This document shows positions 6,803 to 14,104 of a stretch of DNA of 16,031 nucleotides, piece after piece. A program made the translations under genes and the position numbers. The stretch spans positions 1-16,031 of the forward strand of contig DGGQ01000196.1 of assembly GCA_002392275.1 (NCBI GenBank). The letters are read 5' to 3'. The stretch's first letter is position 1, and each line of letters opens with the position of its first letter. The notes below the pieces were generated by a model that was not told where the DNA came from, did no database searches, and saw nothing but the letters and a program-made list of their open reading frames with translations. The stretch comes from Treponema sp. UBA3870. Its GTDB lineage: Bacteria > Spirochaetota > Spirochaetia > Treponematales > Treponemataceae.

Positions 6803-7009
6803 ATGACTGACGGTACAAAAAAATTTCTTTGGGGTGTGGCTGCTGGACTTGCGGCTGCTGCAATCATCAAGACGGATACATTCAGAAAAACTTGTTCCAA
6901 GCTTGTTGCCGGTGGACTTCAGCTGAAGGATGACGCTAAAGAATATTTTGAGACAATCAAGGAAGATGCGGAAGACGCTAAGGCTGAAAAGGACGCAAAG
7001 AACTCATAA
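6803..7009 (+). CDS. Small hydrophobic helical protein, DUF6110-like
   Basis: 68 residues. Residues 8-24 (FLWGVAAGLAAAAIIKT) form a Gly/Ala-rich membrane helix, followed by a short linker and a strongly charged helix (KDDAKEYFETIKEDAEDAKAE). This resembles DUF6110 or YtxH-like small proteins that sit directly before P1B-type ATPases in Firmicutes. AAGGAG 6 nt before ATG 6803 is an excellent ribosome binding site. It is 15 nt upstream of the ATPase start. By position it matches the small membrane partner found beside fezB in ferrosome loci, but short low-complexity proteins cannot be assigned by eye, so I give no symbol. Confidence 0.75.
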   Translation: MTDGTKKFLWGVAAGLAAAAIIKTDTFRKTCSKLVAGGLQLKDDAKEYFETIKEDAEDAKAEKDAKNS

Positions 7010-7024
7010 GGTCGGAAGGTTCAA

Positions 7025-9133
7025 ATGAATTTTACGGTAAGGCATTCTCTACCGGGGCGAATCCGAATCCGCTATGATAAATCAAAAATATCAAGACGGC
7101 AGGCGGCGTTGGCTCTGGGACTTCTTTCTGTTCAGGACGGAATGAATGATGTGAGCGTGAATTATACAAGCGGCTCATTTCTCATTTATTACGATGTTGA
7201 AAAACTTTCGGAAAAACACATCCGCTCGTATTTCATGGCTCTGTCGGAAAAGTATCTGGAAAATCAAGAGCTGCTTGATTCGGTGGAGGAGCCTCAGGAA
7301 AGCGAGAATCTTCTTTTTGATTTGGCCACCATGACGGCATGGCATTATTTAAAACAGATTCTCCCGGTTCCAATCCGTTTGATTCTTCGGGTGTGGTCTC
7401 TTGGTCCCAGAATTTTAAAAGGCGTTGAGCAGATTGCGAACGGAAATGTATTTAAATCCGAAGTGCTTGATGCTGCCGCAATTTCAATGGCACTGATTAC
7501 TGGCGACACGAAGACTGCATCCAACATCAATTTTCTTTTGAACATCGGTGACACTATAGAAGATTTTACTAAGAAAAAATCTTACGGAGATTTGGCTTCA
7601 CGATTGCTTTCACAAAATGATTCGGTGCGTTTGGTTGAACGGACTGAAAACGGTGAATGCATTGAAAAATCCGTTCCGCTGAAGCTCGTAAAAAAAGGCG
7701 ACCTGATTGCAGTGCGGACCGGCAATGTGATTCCAGCCGACGGAATGATTGTCCGCGGTGAAGCTCTTGTCAATCAGGCATCGATTACAGGCGAGCCTCT
7801 TGCAGTGGAAAAACGAGAGGGTGCTTCCGTGTTTGCCGGAACAATCGTTCAGGAAGGGGAGCTGTTTGTCGAAGTGCGTGCGGTCGGAAGCCAGACCAAA
7901 GTTCAGAACATTCTTTCGATGATAGATAATTCCCAGACTCTGAAAGTTTCGTCCCAGGTTCGTTCGGAACGTCTTGCTGATTCCCTTGTGAAATACAATT
8001 TTTTGCTTTCGCTTGCTGTTTTCCTTTTTACGCGCAACATGACAAAAGTGATGGCAACCCTTATGGTTGACTATTCGTGTGCAATGAAACTTGCATCCCC
8101 GATTGCCGTGCTGAGTGCCATGAAGGAAGCTGCCGAAAACGGAATCATCGTGAAGGGCGGAAAATTTTTGGAAGATGCATCCGTTGCCGACACAGTTGTT
8201 TTTGACAAGACCGGAACATTGACAGCCGCAGTGCCGCATCTTGAACGTGTCATTGCCTTGAACGGACGAACGGAAGACGAGGTTCTGACTGTCGCCGCGT
8301 GTCTTGAAGAACATTTCGCGCATCCTGTTGCTTCCTGCATTGTAAAGGCAGCCGAGGAGCGCGGATTGAAGCACCCGGAGGAACATGCAAAAGTCGAATA
8401 CATTGTTGCGCACGGAATTGCTACCACGCTGAATGGAAAGCGTCTTGTGATTGGAAGCCGCCATTTTGTTTTCGAGGATGAAAAAGTCCGTGAACCAAGG
8501 GAACTTGAAAAAATCCAGAAAGAGGCGATTGAAAAAGGTGAGTCGCTTCTGTATCTTGCGGAGGAAAATCAGCTTGCAGGAATTTTTGCAATCAACGACC
8601 CTGTGCGGAAAAATGCTCCAGAAATCATCAGAAAACTTCACCGGAGCGGAATCAAAAATTGCGTGATGATTACTGGTGATGACGAAGGAGCTGCAAGGAA
8701 TGCCGCAATGATTACAAATATTGACCATTATATTTCTCGCGCTTTGCCTGAGGATAAATATAATTTCATTGAGGAACAAAAAAGGCTTGGCCATAAGGTG
8801 ATTATGATTGGCGATGGGATAAACGATGCGCCTGCTCTTTCTGTTGCGGACACTGGAATTGCCATGGGAGATTGCGCCGACATTACAGGTGAGACCGCCG
8901 ATATAATTCTTTCTGCTGATGATGGATTGGAAGGACTTTATAAAACACGTGTGCTCGGTTCACGGCTCATGGAAAAAATCGACACGAACAACCGGGGAAT
9001 TGTTGCAGTGAATACGACGTTTATGCTGCTCGGTCTTTTCGGAATCATTTCGCCGTCCATGGCTGCAATCCTGCATAATGCTTCAACAGTTGCGTTTAGT
9101 GTAAATGCCATGAAACCGGTTTTGACCAAGTGA
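7025..9133 (+). CDS. P1B-type metal ATPase with arginine-motif N-domain (FezB/P1B-6-like)
   Basis: 702 residues. The N-terminal ~80 residues form an HMA-like domain whose metal-binding CxxC is replaced by LPGRIRIRY (R12, R14, R16). Next come the A-domain with SITGEP (TGE at 255-257), the membrane motif DYSCAMKLASP (S351, C352, A353) in place of CPC, the phosphorylation site DKTGT (D394), the P1B-typical HP (433-434), TGDD (550-553) and GDGINDAP (596-603). The C-terminus NASTVAFSVNAM resembles the last P1B helices. An arginine HMA plus SCA motif is what I recall for the P1B-6 group that includes FezB, the ATPase of ferrosome organelles; other P1B metal exporters are the alternative. It lies inside the feo operon, which favours iron as substrate. 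All catalytic residues are present. Confidence 0.88.
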   Translation: MNFTVRHSLPGRIRIRYDKSKISRRQAALALGLLSVQDGMNDVSVNYTSGSFLIYYDVEKLSEKHIRSYFMALSEKYLENQELLDSVEEPQESENLLFDLATMTAWHYLKQILPVPIRLILRVWSLGPRILKGVEQIANGNVFKSEVLDAAAISMALITGDTKTASNINFLLNIGDTIEDFTKKKSYGDLASRLLSQNDSVRLVERTENGECIEKSVPLKLVKKGDLIAVRTGNVIPADGMIVRGEALVNQASITGEPLAVEKREGASVFAGTIVQEGELFVEVRAVGSQTKVQNILSMIDNSQTLKVSSQVRSERLADSLVKYNFLLSLAVFLFTRNMTKVMATLMVDYSCAMKLASPIAVLSAMKEAAENGIIVKGGKFLEDASVADTVVFDKTGTLTAAVPHLERVIALNGRTEDEVLTVAACLEEHFAHPVASCIVKAAEERGLKHPEEHAKVEYIVAHGIATTLNGKRLVIGSRHFVFEDEKVREPRELEKIQKEAIEKGESLLYLAEENQLAGIFAINDPVRKNAPEIIRKLHRSGIKNCVMITGDDEGAARNAAMITNIDHYISRALPEDKYNFIEEQKRLGHKVIMIGDGINDAPALSVADTGIAMGDCADITGETADIILSADDGLEGLYKTRVLGSRLMEKIDTNNRGIVAVNTTFMLLGLFGIISPSMAAILHNASTVAFSVNAMKPVLTK

Positions 9134-9140
9134 GGATAAA

Positions 9141-9449
9141 ATGCAGTACAATTTTTTTTCGGGTCGCCTGCGTTTTCGTGACCCGATTTTGCGTGATGAA
9201 GAAATTCGTGCCGCCGCGCTTGATGTCGTAAAACTGATTTGTCCCGATGCTGAAATCACATGGAAGGAAAGTACCGCGAGCATTCTTGTTCTCTATCCTG
9301 CCGACAAAGTGAATCCCGAAAAACTGAAGTCGCTTGTTCCGCTTCTTTTGAAAATCGAACCGAAAATCAGATTCTACACACCCAAAAAAAAAGATGCTGT
9401 GCTGGCAGGAATTGGAGAAATCAAAAATCAAGTTGAAGCACTTCATTGA
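9141..9449 (+). CDS. Small arginine-motif HMA-like protein (possible FezC-like partner)
   Basis: 102 residues. The start MQYNFFSGRLRFRDP repeats the small-x-G-R-x-R-x-R motif seen at the N-terminus of the ATPase (LPGRIRIR). The pattern of alternating strands and helices (EEIRAAALDVVKLI, then TASILVLYP and EKLKSLVPLLLKI) fits the same ferredoxin-like HMA fold without metal-binding cysteines. It starts 7 nt after the ATPase stop and ends the operon. In ferrosome loci the ATPase gene is accompanied by a second gene of this kind, so I infer a partner of the ATPase, possibly acting in membrane or mineral assembly. There is no direct evidence for function, and the relation to fezC is by recall only. 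Confidence 0.75.
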   Translation: MQYNFFSGRLRFRDPILRDEEIRAAALDVVKLICPDAEITWKESTASILVLYPADKVNPEKLKSLVPLLLKIEPKIRFYTPKKKDAVLAGIGEIKNQVEALH

Positions 9450-9473
9450 TTCGATGCGCTTCATTCATTGACT

Positions 9474-10670
9474 TCATTTTTCGGATGGAGCAAAACTTTC
9501 AATCCATGAGCAGATTGTGTCCAATGCAAGTTTTCCGTTTCCAACGTTGCAGTGGTTCTGTGCATTTTCTTTGTCGGTAAAAAGACGGAATGTAAGGCTT
9601 CTTACATTTTTCAGCATATTGATTTCGCGTCCGATTAGCCGGTAGTCAATGAAGTGGTCGTCGTTCGCTCCGAGAATCAGCATGTCCTGCGTTATTTTTT
9701 CTGCAACAGGTTTAATGTCATAAAGCTTCAGTTTTTTTGCATAGCCATAAGCGTCCTTTGCTTCGTAGGCGTACATTCCATGTTTCAGACCCCAGTCAAT
9801 CACCGGTTCTTTTTTTGCTTTCTTTGCAAAAACAAAATTTATGAGCGCGCGCAGATGGAACTTCATGCAAAAATAAAAAAGTTTCTGTACGGCTGGTTTT
9901 TGCATTCCAACGATTACATCCTGAAAACACGGAAACACAGACCATGCGACAACTTTCGAAATCCTTTTGTCGAACGCTGCCGCACGTGGAGCAAGATATC
10001 CTCCCAATGAAATTCCGACAATCGTTACGTCTGACAGATTGAAATAATCAAGGACTGCTTTTACAGGTTTTTCCCATTCATGCGTAAAATGCATTCCCTG
10101 CATCCTCATGACTCCGCCCTGACCCGGACCTTCAAAAAGATAGACTTCAAATCCTTTTTCCTGAAGATACAAAAGACTGAACAGGAATTCTTCAAAATAG
10201 CTGTCGTTTCCGCCGTGAATCAGAATCAGCCCCTTGCGTTTTCCGTTTGGCTTTACGTGCATCACCGGAAGTTTTACATTCTGATACGGCACTTCAAGTT
10301 TTTCAATCCGTCTGCCGTTTCCGTTGTCCGTGAAAAAATCCGCATAGTATTCATAAAAAAGTTTTGTTGCTTTTTCGTAATACGCTTTTTTGTCGGGGTC
10401 GCCGTCGTACATGAAAAATTCGCTCATGCGGTAATAGGCAATCGCATTTTCAATACGCTCCTCTTTCATGGCCTCGTCACCAAGCGCAATAAGCTCGCGT
10501 TTCCAATCTTCGCTGTTGTGGATTTTTGATGCAATTTTCTGAACGTCCTCAATCCTTCCGCCGTCCCAATTGATTACGCGGTTAAGCTGGTAGTCAAAAT
10601 TCCGTTCGTCGTTCAAATGGTATACGCCGCTTTTCAAATTTACCGGCTGATTTATGTCATATTTTTTCAT
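9474..10670 (-). CDS. Alpha/beta hydrolase (FrsA/DUF1100-like)
   Basis: 398 residues, no signal peptide. A helical N-terminal cap (about 1-125) precedes an alpha/beta-hydrolase core. Visible parts are the oxyanion region LILIHGGNDSYFEE (HGG 152-154), the nucleophile elbow VGISLGG (S221), an acidic residue in LGANDDHF (D337 or D338) and the catalytic His in ENAQNHCN (H373). The helical cap and motif spacing resemble FrsA/DUF1100-type serine hydrolases; the substrate is unknown. AGGAGG about 9 nt upstream supports the start at 10670. It lies 71 nt downstream of an AraC regulator on the same strand and is the likely target or co-transcribed partner of that regulator. It converges with the iron operon. 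Confidence 0.87.
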   Translation of the reverse strand: MKKYDINQPVNLKSGVYHLNDERNFDYQLNRVINWDGGRIEDVQKIASKIHNSEDWKRELIALGDEAMKEERIENAIAYYRMSEFFMYDGDPDKKAYYEKATKLFYEYYADFFTDNGNGRRIEKLEVPYQNVKLPVMHVKPNGKRKGLILIHGGNDSYFEEFLFSLLYLQEKGFEVYLFEGPGQGGVMRMQGMHFTHEWEKPVKAVLDYFNLSDVTIVGISLGGYLAPRAAAFDKRISKVVAWSVFPCFQDVIVGMQKPAVQKLFYFCMKFHLRALINFVFAKKAKKEPVIDWGLKHGMYAYEAKDAYGYAKKLKLYDIKPVAEKITQDMLILGANDDHFIDYRLIGREINMLKNVRSLTFRLFTDKENAQNHCNVGNGKLALDTICSWIESFAPSEK

Positions 10671-10741
10671 GTATCTTGCCTCCTGGATTTCATTTGATTG
10701 AATAATAGCTTATGCGAGGCAATCAGACTTTCATTTAGATG

Positions 10742-11494
10742 CTATTTTTGTGTGCTTTTTTGGAATTCGGAAAACGAAAGACCGAACATCCGCTTGCATG
10801 TTGCGGCAAAGTGTGAGGGCGTGTCGAATCCGGAATCAAGGGCTGCCTGCGTGATGTTTCCTGTCGAAAGAAAATTGGTATAACCCTTGCGCATTTTGTC
10901 GAAAGAAAGATAGCGGTGGAGTGACATTCCCATGTTCTGAGTGAAAAGGTGCGAGAGCCTGCTTTGCGAAAGACATGAAATGTCGCACAGTTTTTTCATA
11001 ATGTCGCCGGGAATTGCATTAAGGCTGGAAAGATATTCAAGGACACGTTTTATTCTTTCGTCTGTCGGTGTGGTCGCTACCAGATTCAGATTCATTGCTT
11101 CAAGAATTTTCCTGTCGGTGCTTGATGCAGAATCTTTTCCATATTCATTCCAAATATTTCTGATTTTCTGAACCGTTGATTCTCCATCCCGGTAGATGCC
11201 GTCCAGAATGCAAAAATCTTTTCCGCAAAGATAGTCCCGCTCAATGATTTTGGATGCCGTACTTGCCGCGTCAAATAGATAGAGAAGCATTTCTCCTTTT
11301 GGCGCATGAACCGTATGAATTTTATCAGATGCAATGAAAAGACCTTCCGCAGAAAAATCTTCTCCGCAAACCGTACATTGCATTTTTCCGTCAAGGCACA
11401 CAATCAGGTGGCTTGCAAGATGCGAGTGAAGTTCCGGCGTTTTATATTCGCTCCTTATCAGAATGTGGTCGTACTCAAAAAGAATGTCCGTCAT
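10742..11494 (-). CDS. AraC-family transcriptional regulator
   Basis: 250 residues. The N-terminal cupin-like sensor (about 1-120) has PELHSHLASHLIVCLDGKMQ, typical of ligand-binding AraC proteins, followed by a linker. The C-terminal 100 residues form the double helix-turn-helix: DISCLSQSRLSHLFTQNMGM with HRYLSF, and ITQAALDSGFDTPSHFAATC with KRMFGLSFSEFQK. AGGAAA upstream supports the start at 11494. It precedes the alpha/beta hydrolase on the minus strand and is divergent from the second ATC-hydrolase gene, so its operator could lie in the 127-nt gap between 11495 and 11621. The inducer is unknown. Confidence 0.9.
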   Translation of the reverse strand: MTDILFEYDHILIRSEYKTPELHSHLASHLIVCLDGKMQCTVCGEDFSAEGLFIASDKIHTVHAPKGEMLLYLFDAASTASKIIERDYLCGKDFCILDGIYRDGESTVQKIRNIWNEYGKDSASSTDRKILEAMNLNLVATTPTDERIKRVLEYLSSLNAIPGDIMKKLCDISCLSQSRLSHLFTQNMGMSLHRYLSFDKMRKGYTNFLSTGNITQAALDSGFDTPSHFAATCKRMFGLSFSEFQKSTQK

Positions 11495-11558
11495 TTGTGT
11501 TTCCTAAAAAAAATTAACATATTTTTTGTAGATGGTACAGGGTGAGAGGATAGGGCAT

Positions 11559-11601
11559 TTGCATAAAAACTTTCAATGATATATAGTTGTTTTAGGCTAA
11601 C
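11559..11601 (+). promoter_or_regulatory. Promoter and weak operator of the second ATC-hydrolase gene
   Basis: TTGCAT (11559-11564), 17 nt, TATAGT (11582-11587) form a good promoter. GTTGTTTTAGGCTAAC (11586-11601) overlaps the end of the -10 box and the likely start. Its right arm CTAAC is perfect, while the left arm has GTTG instead of GTTA. Its place relative to the -10 box is close to that in the feo promoter, which supports a real but weaker site of the same regulator. Confidence 0.45.
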
Positions 11602-11621
11602 ACGTGGATTGAGGTTTGACA

Positions 11622-12278
11622 ATGAAACGATTAATTTTCCGCCAGATAAAAAAATACATAAGAAAACATTTCCCGTCGGAATACAAAGCAATTTGCAGGC
11701 GGCAAAAAGAAATTTTTCCCAAGATGATGTCAAATGCACCCGACCTTGGTGGAAAAGAAAATCTGCTTGCGGACAATCTTTCCATGTTCATCATCGTCCT
11801 GTCGTTTTACGAAGCGACTGACCACCGTCTTGACGGAAAAGCGATGGATGATTTGCTGGAAGAAATTTATAAATCAGTAAAGTTTTTAAATCCGATTATG
11901 AACATCAATCATAAGGCGGTCCTGAATCCCCTCAGAAAATATCTTTACAAAAGCTATCAAAAATATGCGGATAAAGTTATTCAAAAAAAGACCGAGGGAA
12001 AATGGCTTGAAACCTGGGACATGATTGTGAATCCGAATCAAACGGAAGAAGGAATTGCCTTTACGCTTGTCGGATGTCCGCTTGTTCAGTACGCAAAAAA
12101 ATACGGCTATATGGAAATTATGCCGCACATGTGCAATCTTGACCACAAGTATGCAAAGCTCATGCACTCAAAATTAATCCGGACGCACACTGTTGCAACG
12201 GGCAGCGATTCCTGCGATTACTGGTATGTGCCGGACAAGAGTAAAACTGCCATGGATTATAACGGTATAATAATTTGA
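11622..12278 (+). CDS. L-2-amino-thiazoline-4-carboxylic acid hydrolase family protein (second copy)
   Basis: 218 residues, soluble. The C-terminal half has the family core GCPLVQYAKKYGYMEIMPHM, then CNLDHKYAKLMH and RTHTVATGSDSCDYWYV, recalling the CPEL..LFCENDVYSYG and TLGTGGDCCDF pattern of the gene at 3132 but clearly divergent. ATG 11622 is chosen because GAGG at 11611-11614 is 7 nt upstream; an in-frame TTG lies at 11616. The N-terminal part contains an ENLLADNLSMFIIVLSFYEA helix usual in these proteins. The founding activity is thiazoline ring opening, but the real substrate here is unknown. It has its own promoter and possibly a site of the operator shared with feoAB. Confidence 0.82.
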   Translation: MKRLIFRQIKKYIRKHFPSEYKAICRRQKEIFPKMMSNAPDLGGKENLLADNLSMFIIVLSFYEATDHRLDGKAMDDLLEEIYKSVKFLNPIMNINHKAVLNPLRKYLYKSYQKYADKVIQKKTEGKWLETWDMIVNPNQTEEGIAFTLVGCPLVQYAKKYGYMEIMPHMCNLDHKYAKLMHSKLIRTHTVATGSDSCDYWYVPDKSKTAMDYNGIII

Positions 12279-12304
12279 TACAGGAGAAGCGACCTTAAAT
12301 ACAA

Positions 12305-12349
12305 TTTACAAAAAGCTCAATAAGTTATATTATGTTAGCAATAGCTAAT
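12305..12349 (+). promoter_or_regulatory. Promoter and operator upstream of the broken membrane-protein gene
   Basis: TTTACA (12305-12310), 17 nt, TATTAT (12328-12333) form a promoter, followed at once by GTTAGCAATAGCTAAT (12334-12349). This differs from the second feo operator (GTTAGCAATATCTAAC) at only 2 of 16 positions and begins at the same distance from the -10 box. Matching sequence and geometry make this the clearest second member of the regulon. Confidence 0.65.
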
Positions 12350-12381
12350 TTTTTGTATGATTTTATAGGACTGCCATTTTT

Positions 12382-12659
12382 ATGAACTACAACCTTATGG
12401 CAAAGTTTATGCCGCTTATGATGAATAAAATCATTTTTGATTATCTGAAATCAGACGGCATAAAAGTAGATTTTGCATTTAAGAAAAACTGCTTCGCAAC
12501 GAACAGGTCGTGATTCCCGGAACGGAAGGATGCAAAGGTTACAAAGATTATTTTTTCCATTTCAAGGCATTTTTAATCGGCTGTGTTTACAGTTCTCTGA
12601 TGGCACTTGTTGTTTCGGGAGTTGATTACGCTGTTTTGAGATTTTTAATCTGGAAATAA
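12382..12659 (+). pseudogene. Frameshifted small membrane-protein gene
   Basis: ATG 12382 opens a frame starting MNYNLMAKFMPLMMNKIIFD, which stops at 12511-12513. The continuing sense is in another frame from about 12483 to the stop at 12657-12659 (EKLLRNEQVVIPGTEGCKGY and a hydrophobic tail ending RFLIWK). The shift lies near the A-rich stretch at 12478-12488. The downstream part resembles the C-terminus of the protein at 14105 (ILPGCEGIPY, then a final helix), so this is likely a third, decayed member of that membrane-protein group. A promoter with operator is preserved upstream. A sequencing error in the A tract is the main alternative. Confidence 0.55.
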
Positions 12660-12697
12660 AAAGATTTTGAAAGTGGTTTCAAGAAAGGGGGACTAAT

Positions 12698-13207
12698 ATG
12701 CTTTTAACGATTTTTCTCGCAATAGTATTTTGCGTGGCGATTACATTAATGATGTTTGCTGCCGTTGCTTTTATACAGGACAAAAAATTTTTCTCATCAG
12801 CACCAAAGGAGGCTCAGGAGGCATTACTTCCCAGAGAAAAGGAACTTTTTTACGGAGCAAGAATCATCGGTTGGACTCTCATGGTTTTCAGTTTTCTCAT
12901 GATCATTGGCGTTGGAGTCATTTCCATCTGGGACGGTTTCAGAAGTAAGTTTACTTTCTGGCAGTTCTTTTTAAGGTTTGTGCTGATTTTTACCATATAT
13001 AAAATCTACGACATGATTTGCTTTGATTATTTCCTGCTTATGAAATTTCATTTTTTTCAATTCTATTTTCCAGAAGTGAAGAGCGTTTATTCAAACAGAA
13101 AGTACGGCTATAATATTAAAAGTCAGCTTTTGAAGCTGCTGGTAATCTTCCCGGCTGCATCAGCACTTGCGGCTTGGATTTGCACTTTGTTTTATAAGAT
13201 TCCATGA
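12698..13207 (+). CDS. Four-helix membrane protein of unknown function
   Basis: 169 residues with four hydrophobic segments at about 4-28, 53-76, 86-108 and 143-165, and a charged loop (APKEAQEALLPREKELFYG) after the first. AAGGGGG 6 nt upstream fits ATG 12698. The layout and scattered residues (a YDMICFD segment in helix 3 against YDGIVID in the gene at 14105, and a basic stretch before the last helix) indicate a distant paralogue of that gene and of the remnant at 12382. I do not recognise the family. It ends where a frame leading into the aldo/keto reductase pseudogene begins (ATGA overlap), which may be chance. Confidence 0.7.
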   Translation: MLLTIFLAIVFCVAITLMMFAAVAFIQDKKFFSSAPKEAQEALLPREKELFYGARIIGWTLMVFSFLMIIGVGVISIWDGFRSKFTFWQFFLRFVLIFTIYKIYDMICFDYFLLMKFHFFQFYFPEVKSVYSNRKYGYNIKSQLLKLLVIFPAASALAAWICTLFYKIP

Positions 13208-13287
13208 CGGGGTACGTAAACTGGGCGTTAAAGACGCATATCGTAAATATCATAGATGATGATAAATGGACAACAAAGGAGTGGAAA

Positions 13288-13955
13288 TTGGATATTTTAA
13301 AACCGGTTGCCGTTATTGGTACAAATGCATGGGACGGAAAGTTATACGGAAAAGCAATCCGCGGAAATTATGTGGAAGATACGGTAATCAAGGATGCCAT
13401 GCAGATGGCCCAATCTTGCGATATTCTGATTTACGATCTTGCACGTGATTACGGTTTTGTAAAGCTCAAAAAATGATTGGTGAATTTGGCACTGATGATG
13501 TTTTTATTCGAGTGGAGGGTTTAATACCCCGCCCCTCTGGGGCGAAACAAGGGGTATTAAATCCGACTGCAATACCTTATGAGAACACCATACCGTGCCA
13601 CAAGGTGGCGTATTGCTCTGCGGCGGGGTTGGTGATTTCTGCAAAGTATACGCCCTTTACCCATTACAAAAAAGGCCGCGTAAGAAAATCTCTTGTAAAA
13701 GATTTGGACGATTTTAAAAGAGATTACGTGGATATATATTGGCTTCATCTTCCAACCGACATCAAAGATCATTTGCACGGAATTAAGGTTCCACAAGTTG
13801 CCATGGCTTTTTGCGCAAACAAGGGTGTAATTCCAATGTGTGGCTGCCGTAAGCCTGAACAGGTAAGGGCTCTTTCAGAAGCGGTAAAAATCAAACTTAA
13901 TCCTGAAGAAATAAAGCAACTTGAAGAAATGGCAGACTGTGCGAACGTAAAAATA
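13288..13955 (+). pseudogene. Aldo/keto reductase pseudogene (frameshift, insertion, deletion)
   Basis: The reading begins LDILKPVAVIGTNAWDGKLY, probably from TTG 13288 with AAGGAG 6 nt upstream, and continues through CDILIYDLARDYG. At 13459 one base is missing: adding one G restores GFGKAQKMIGEFGTDDVFI across the break. A 129-nt palindromic insert (13509-13637) then separates FI from SAKYTPFTHYKKG. DYVDIYWLHLPTDIKDHLH, typical of the family, runs directly into IKVPQVAMAFCANKGVIPMC near 13780, so an estimated 150 central residues, including most of the barrel, are deleted. The AKR match ends near 13955 (EEMADCANVKI); the frame then runs on through unrelated sequence to 14108. The product cannot be active. 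The family reduces or oxidises carbonyl compounds with NADPH. Confidence 0.85.
13509..13637 (+). repeat. Palindromic repeat element inserted in frame in the aldo/keto reductase
   Basis: The insert is 129 nt, exactly 43 codons, without stops in the host frame. It folds strongly: TTTAATACCCC (13520-13530) pairs with GGGGTATTAAA (13551-13561), enclosing GCCCC-TCT-GGGGC (13531-13543); GCAATAC (13569-13575) pairs with GTATTGC (13610-13616). ATT stands on both sides (13506-13508 and 13635-13637), a possible 3-nt target duplication. It is much richer in G and C than its host. It behaves like a small non-autonomous palindromic (REP/MITE-like) element; the family is not known to me. Confidence 0.7.
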
Positions 13956-14104
13956 AAACAAACTTGCCTTGCTTTGTGGCATTTTGGGATGTCTGTGCTA
14001 CGGTTCCGGCGACTATCTTATGAGCTTACGAACGCGCTCATGAGCGAGAGTATGATTGTCTGGTTTGTGATTGTATTTTTGTGCGGAAACAAAAGAGGTC
14101 AAAT

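Noticed and set aside
7610..8794. Long antisense open frame (394 codons) opposite the P-type ATPase
   Set aside because: The ATPase on the plus strand has every catalytic motif; the antisense translation has no recognisable domain and no ribosome binding site.
9434..9481. Rho-independent terminator after the iron operon
   Set aside because: The only stem (TGAAGC with GCTTCA) has an 18-nt loop and no clean T tract directly after it.
13204..13287. ATG 13204 as the start of the aldo/keto reductase
   Set aside because: The first 28 codons do not resemble the family, and TTG 13288 has a proper AAGGAG site; the ATGA overlap with the upstream gene is probably chance.
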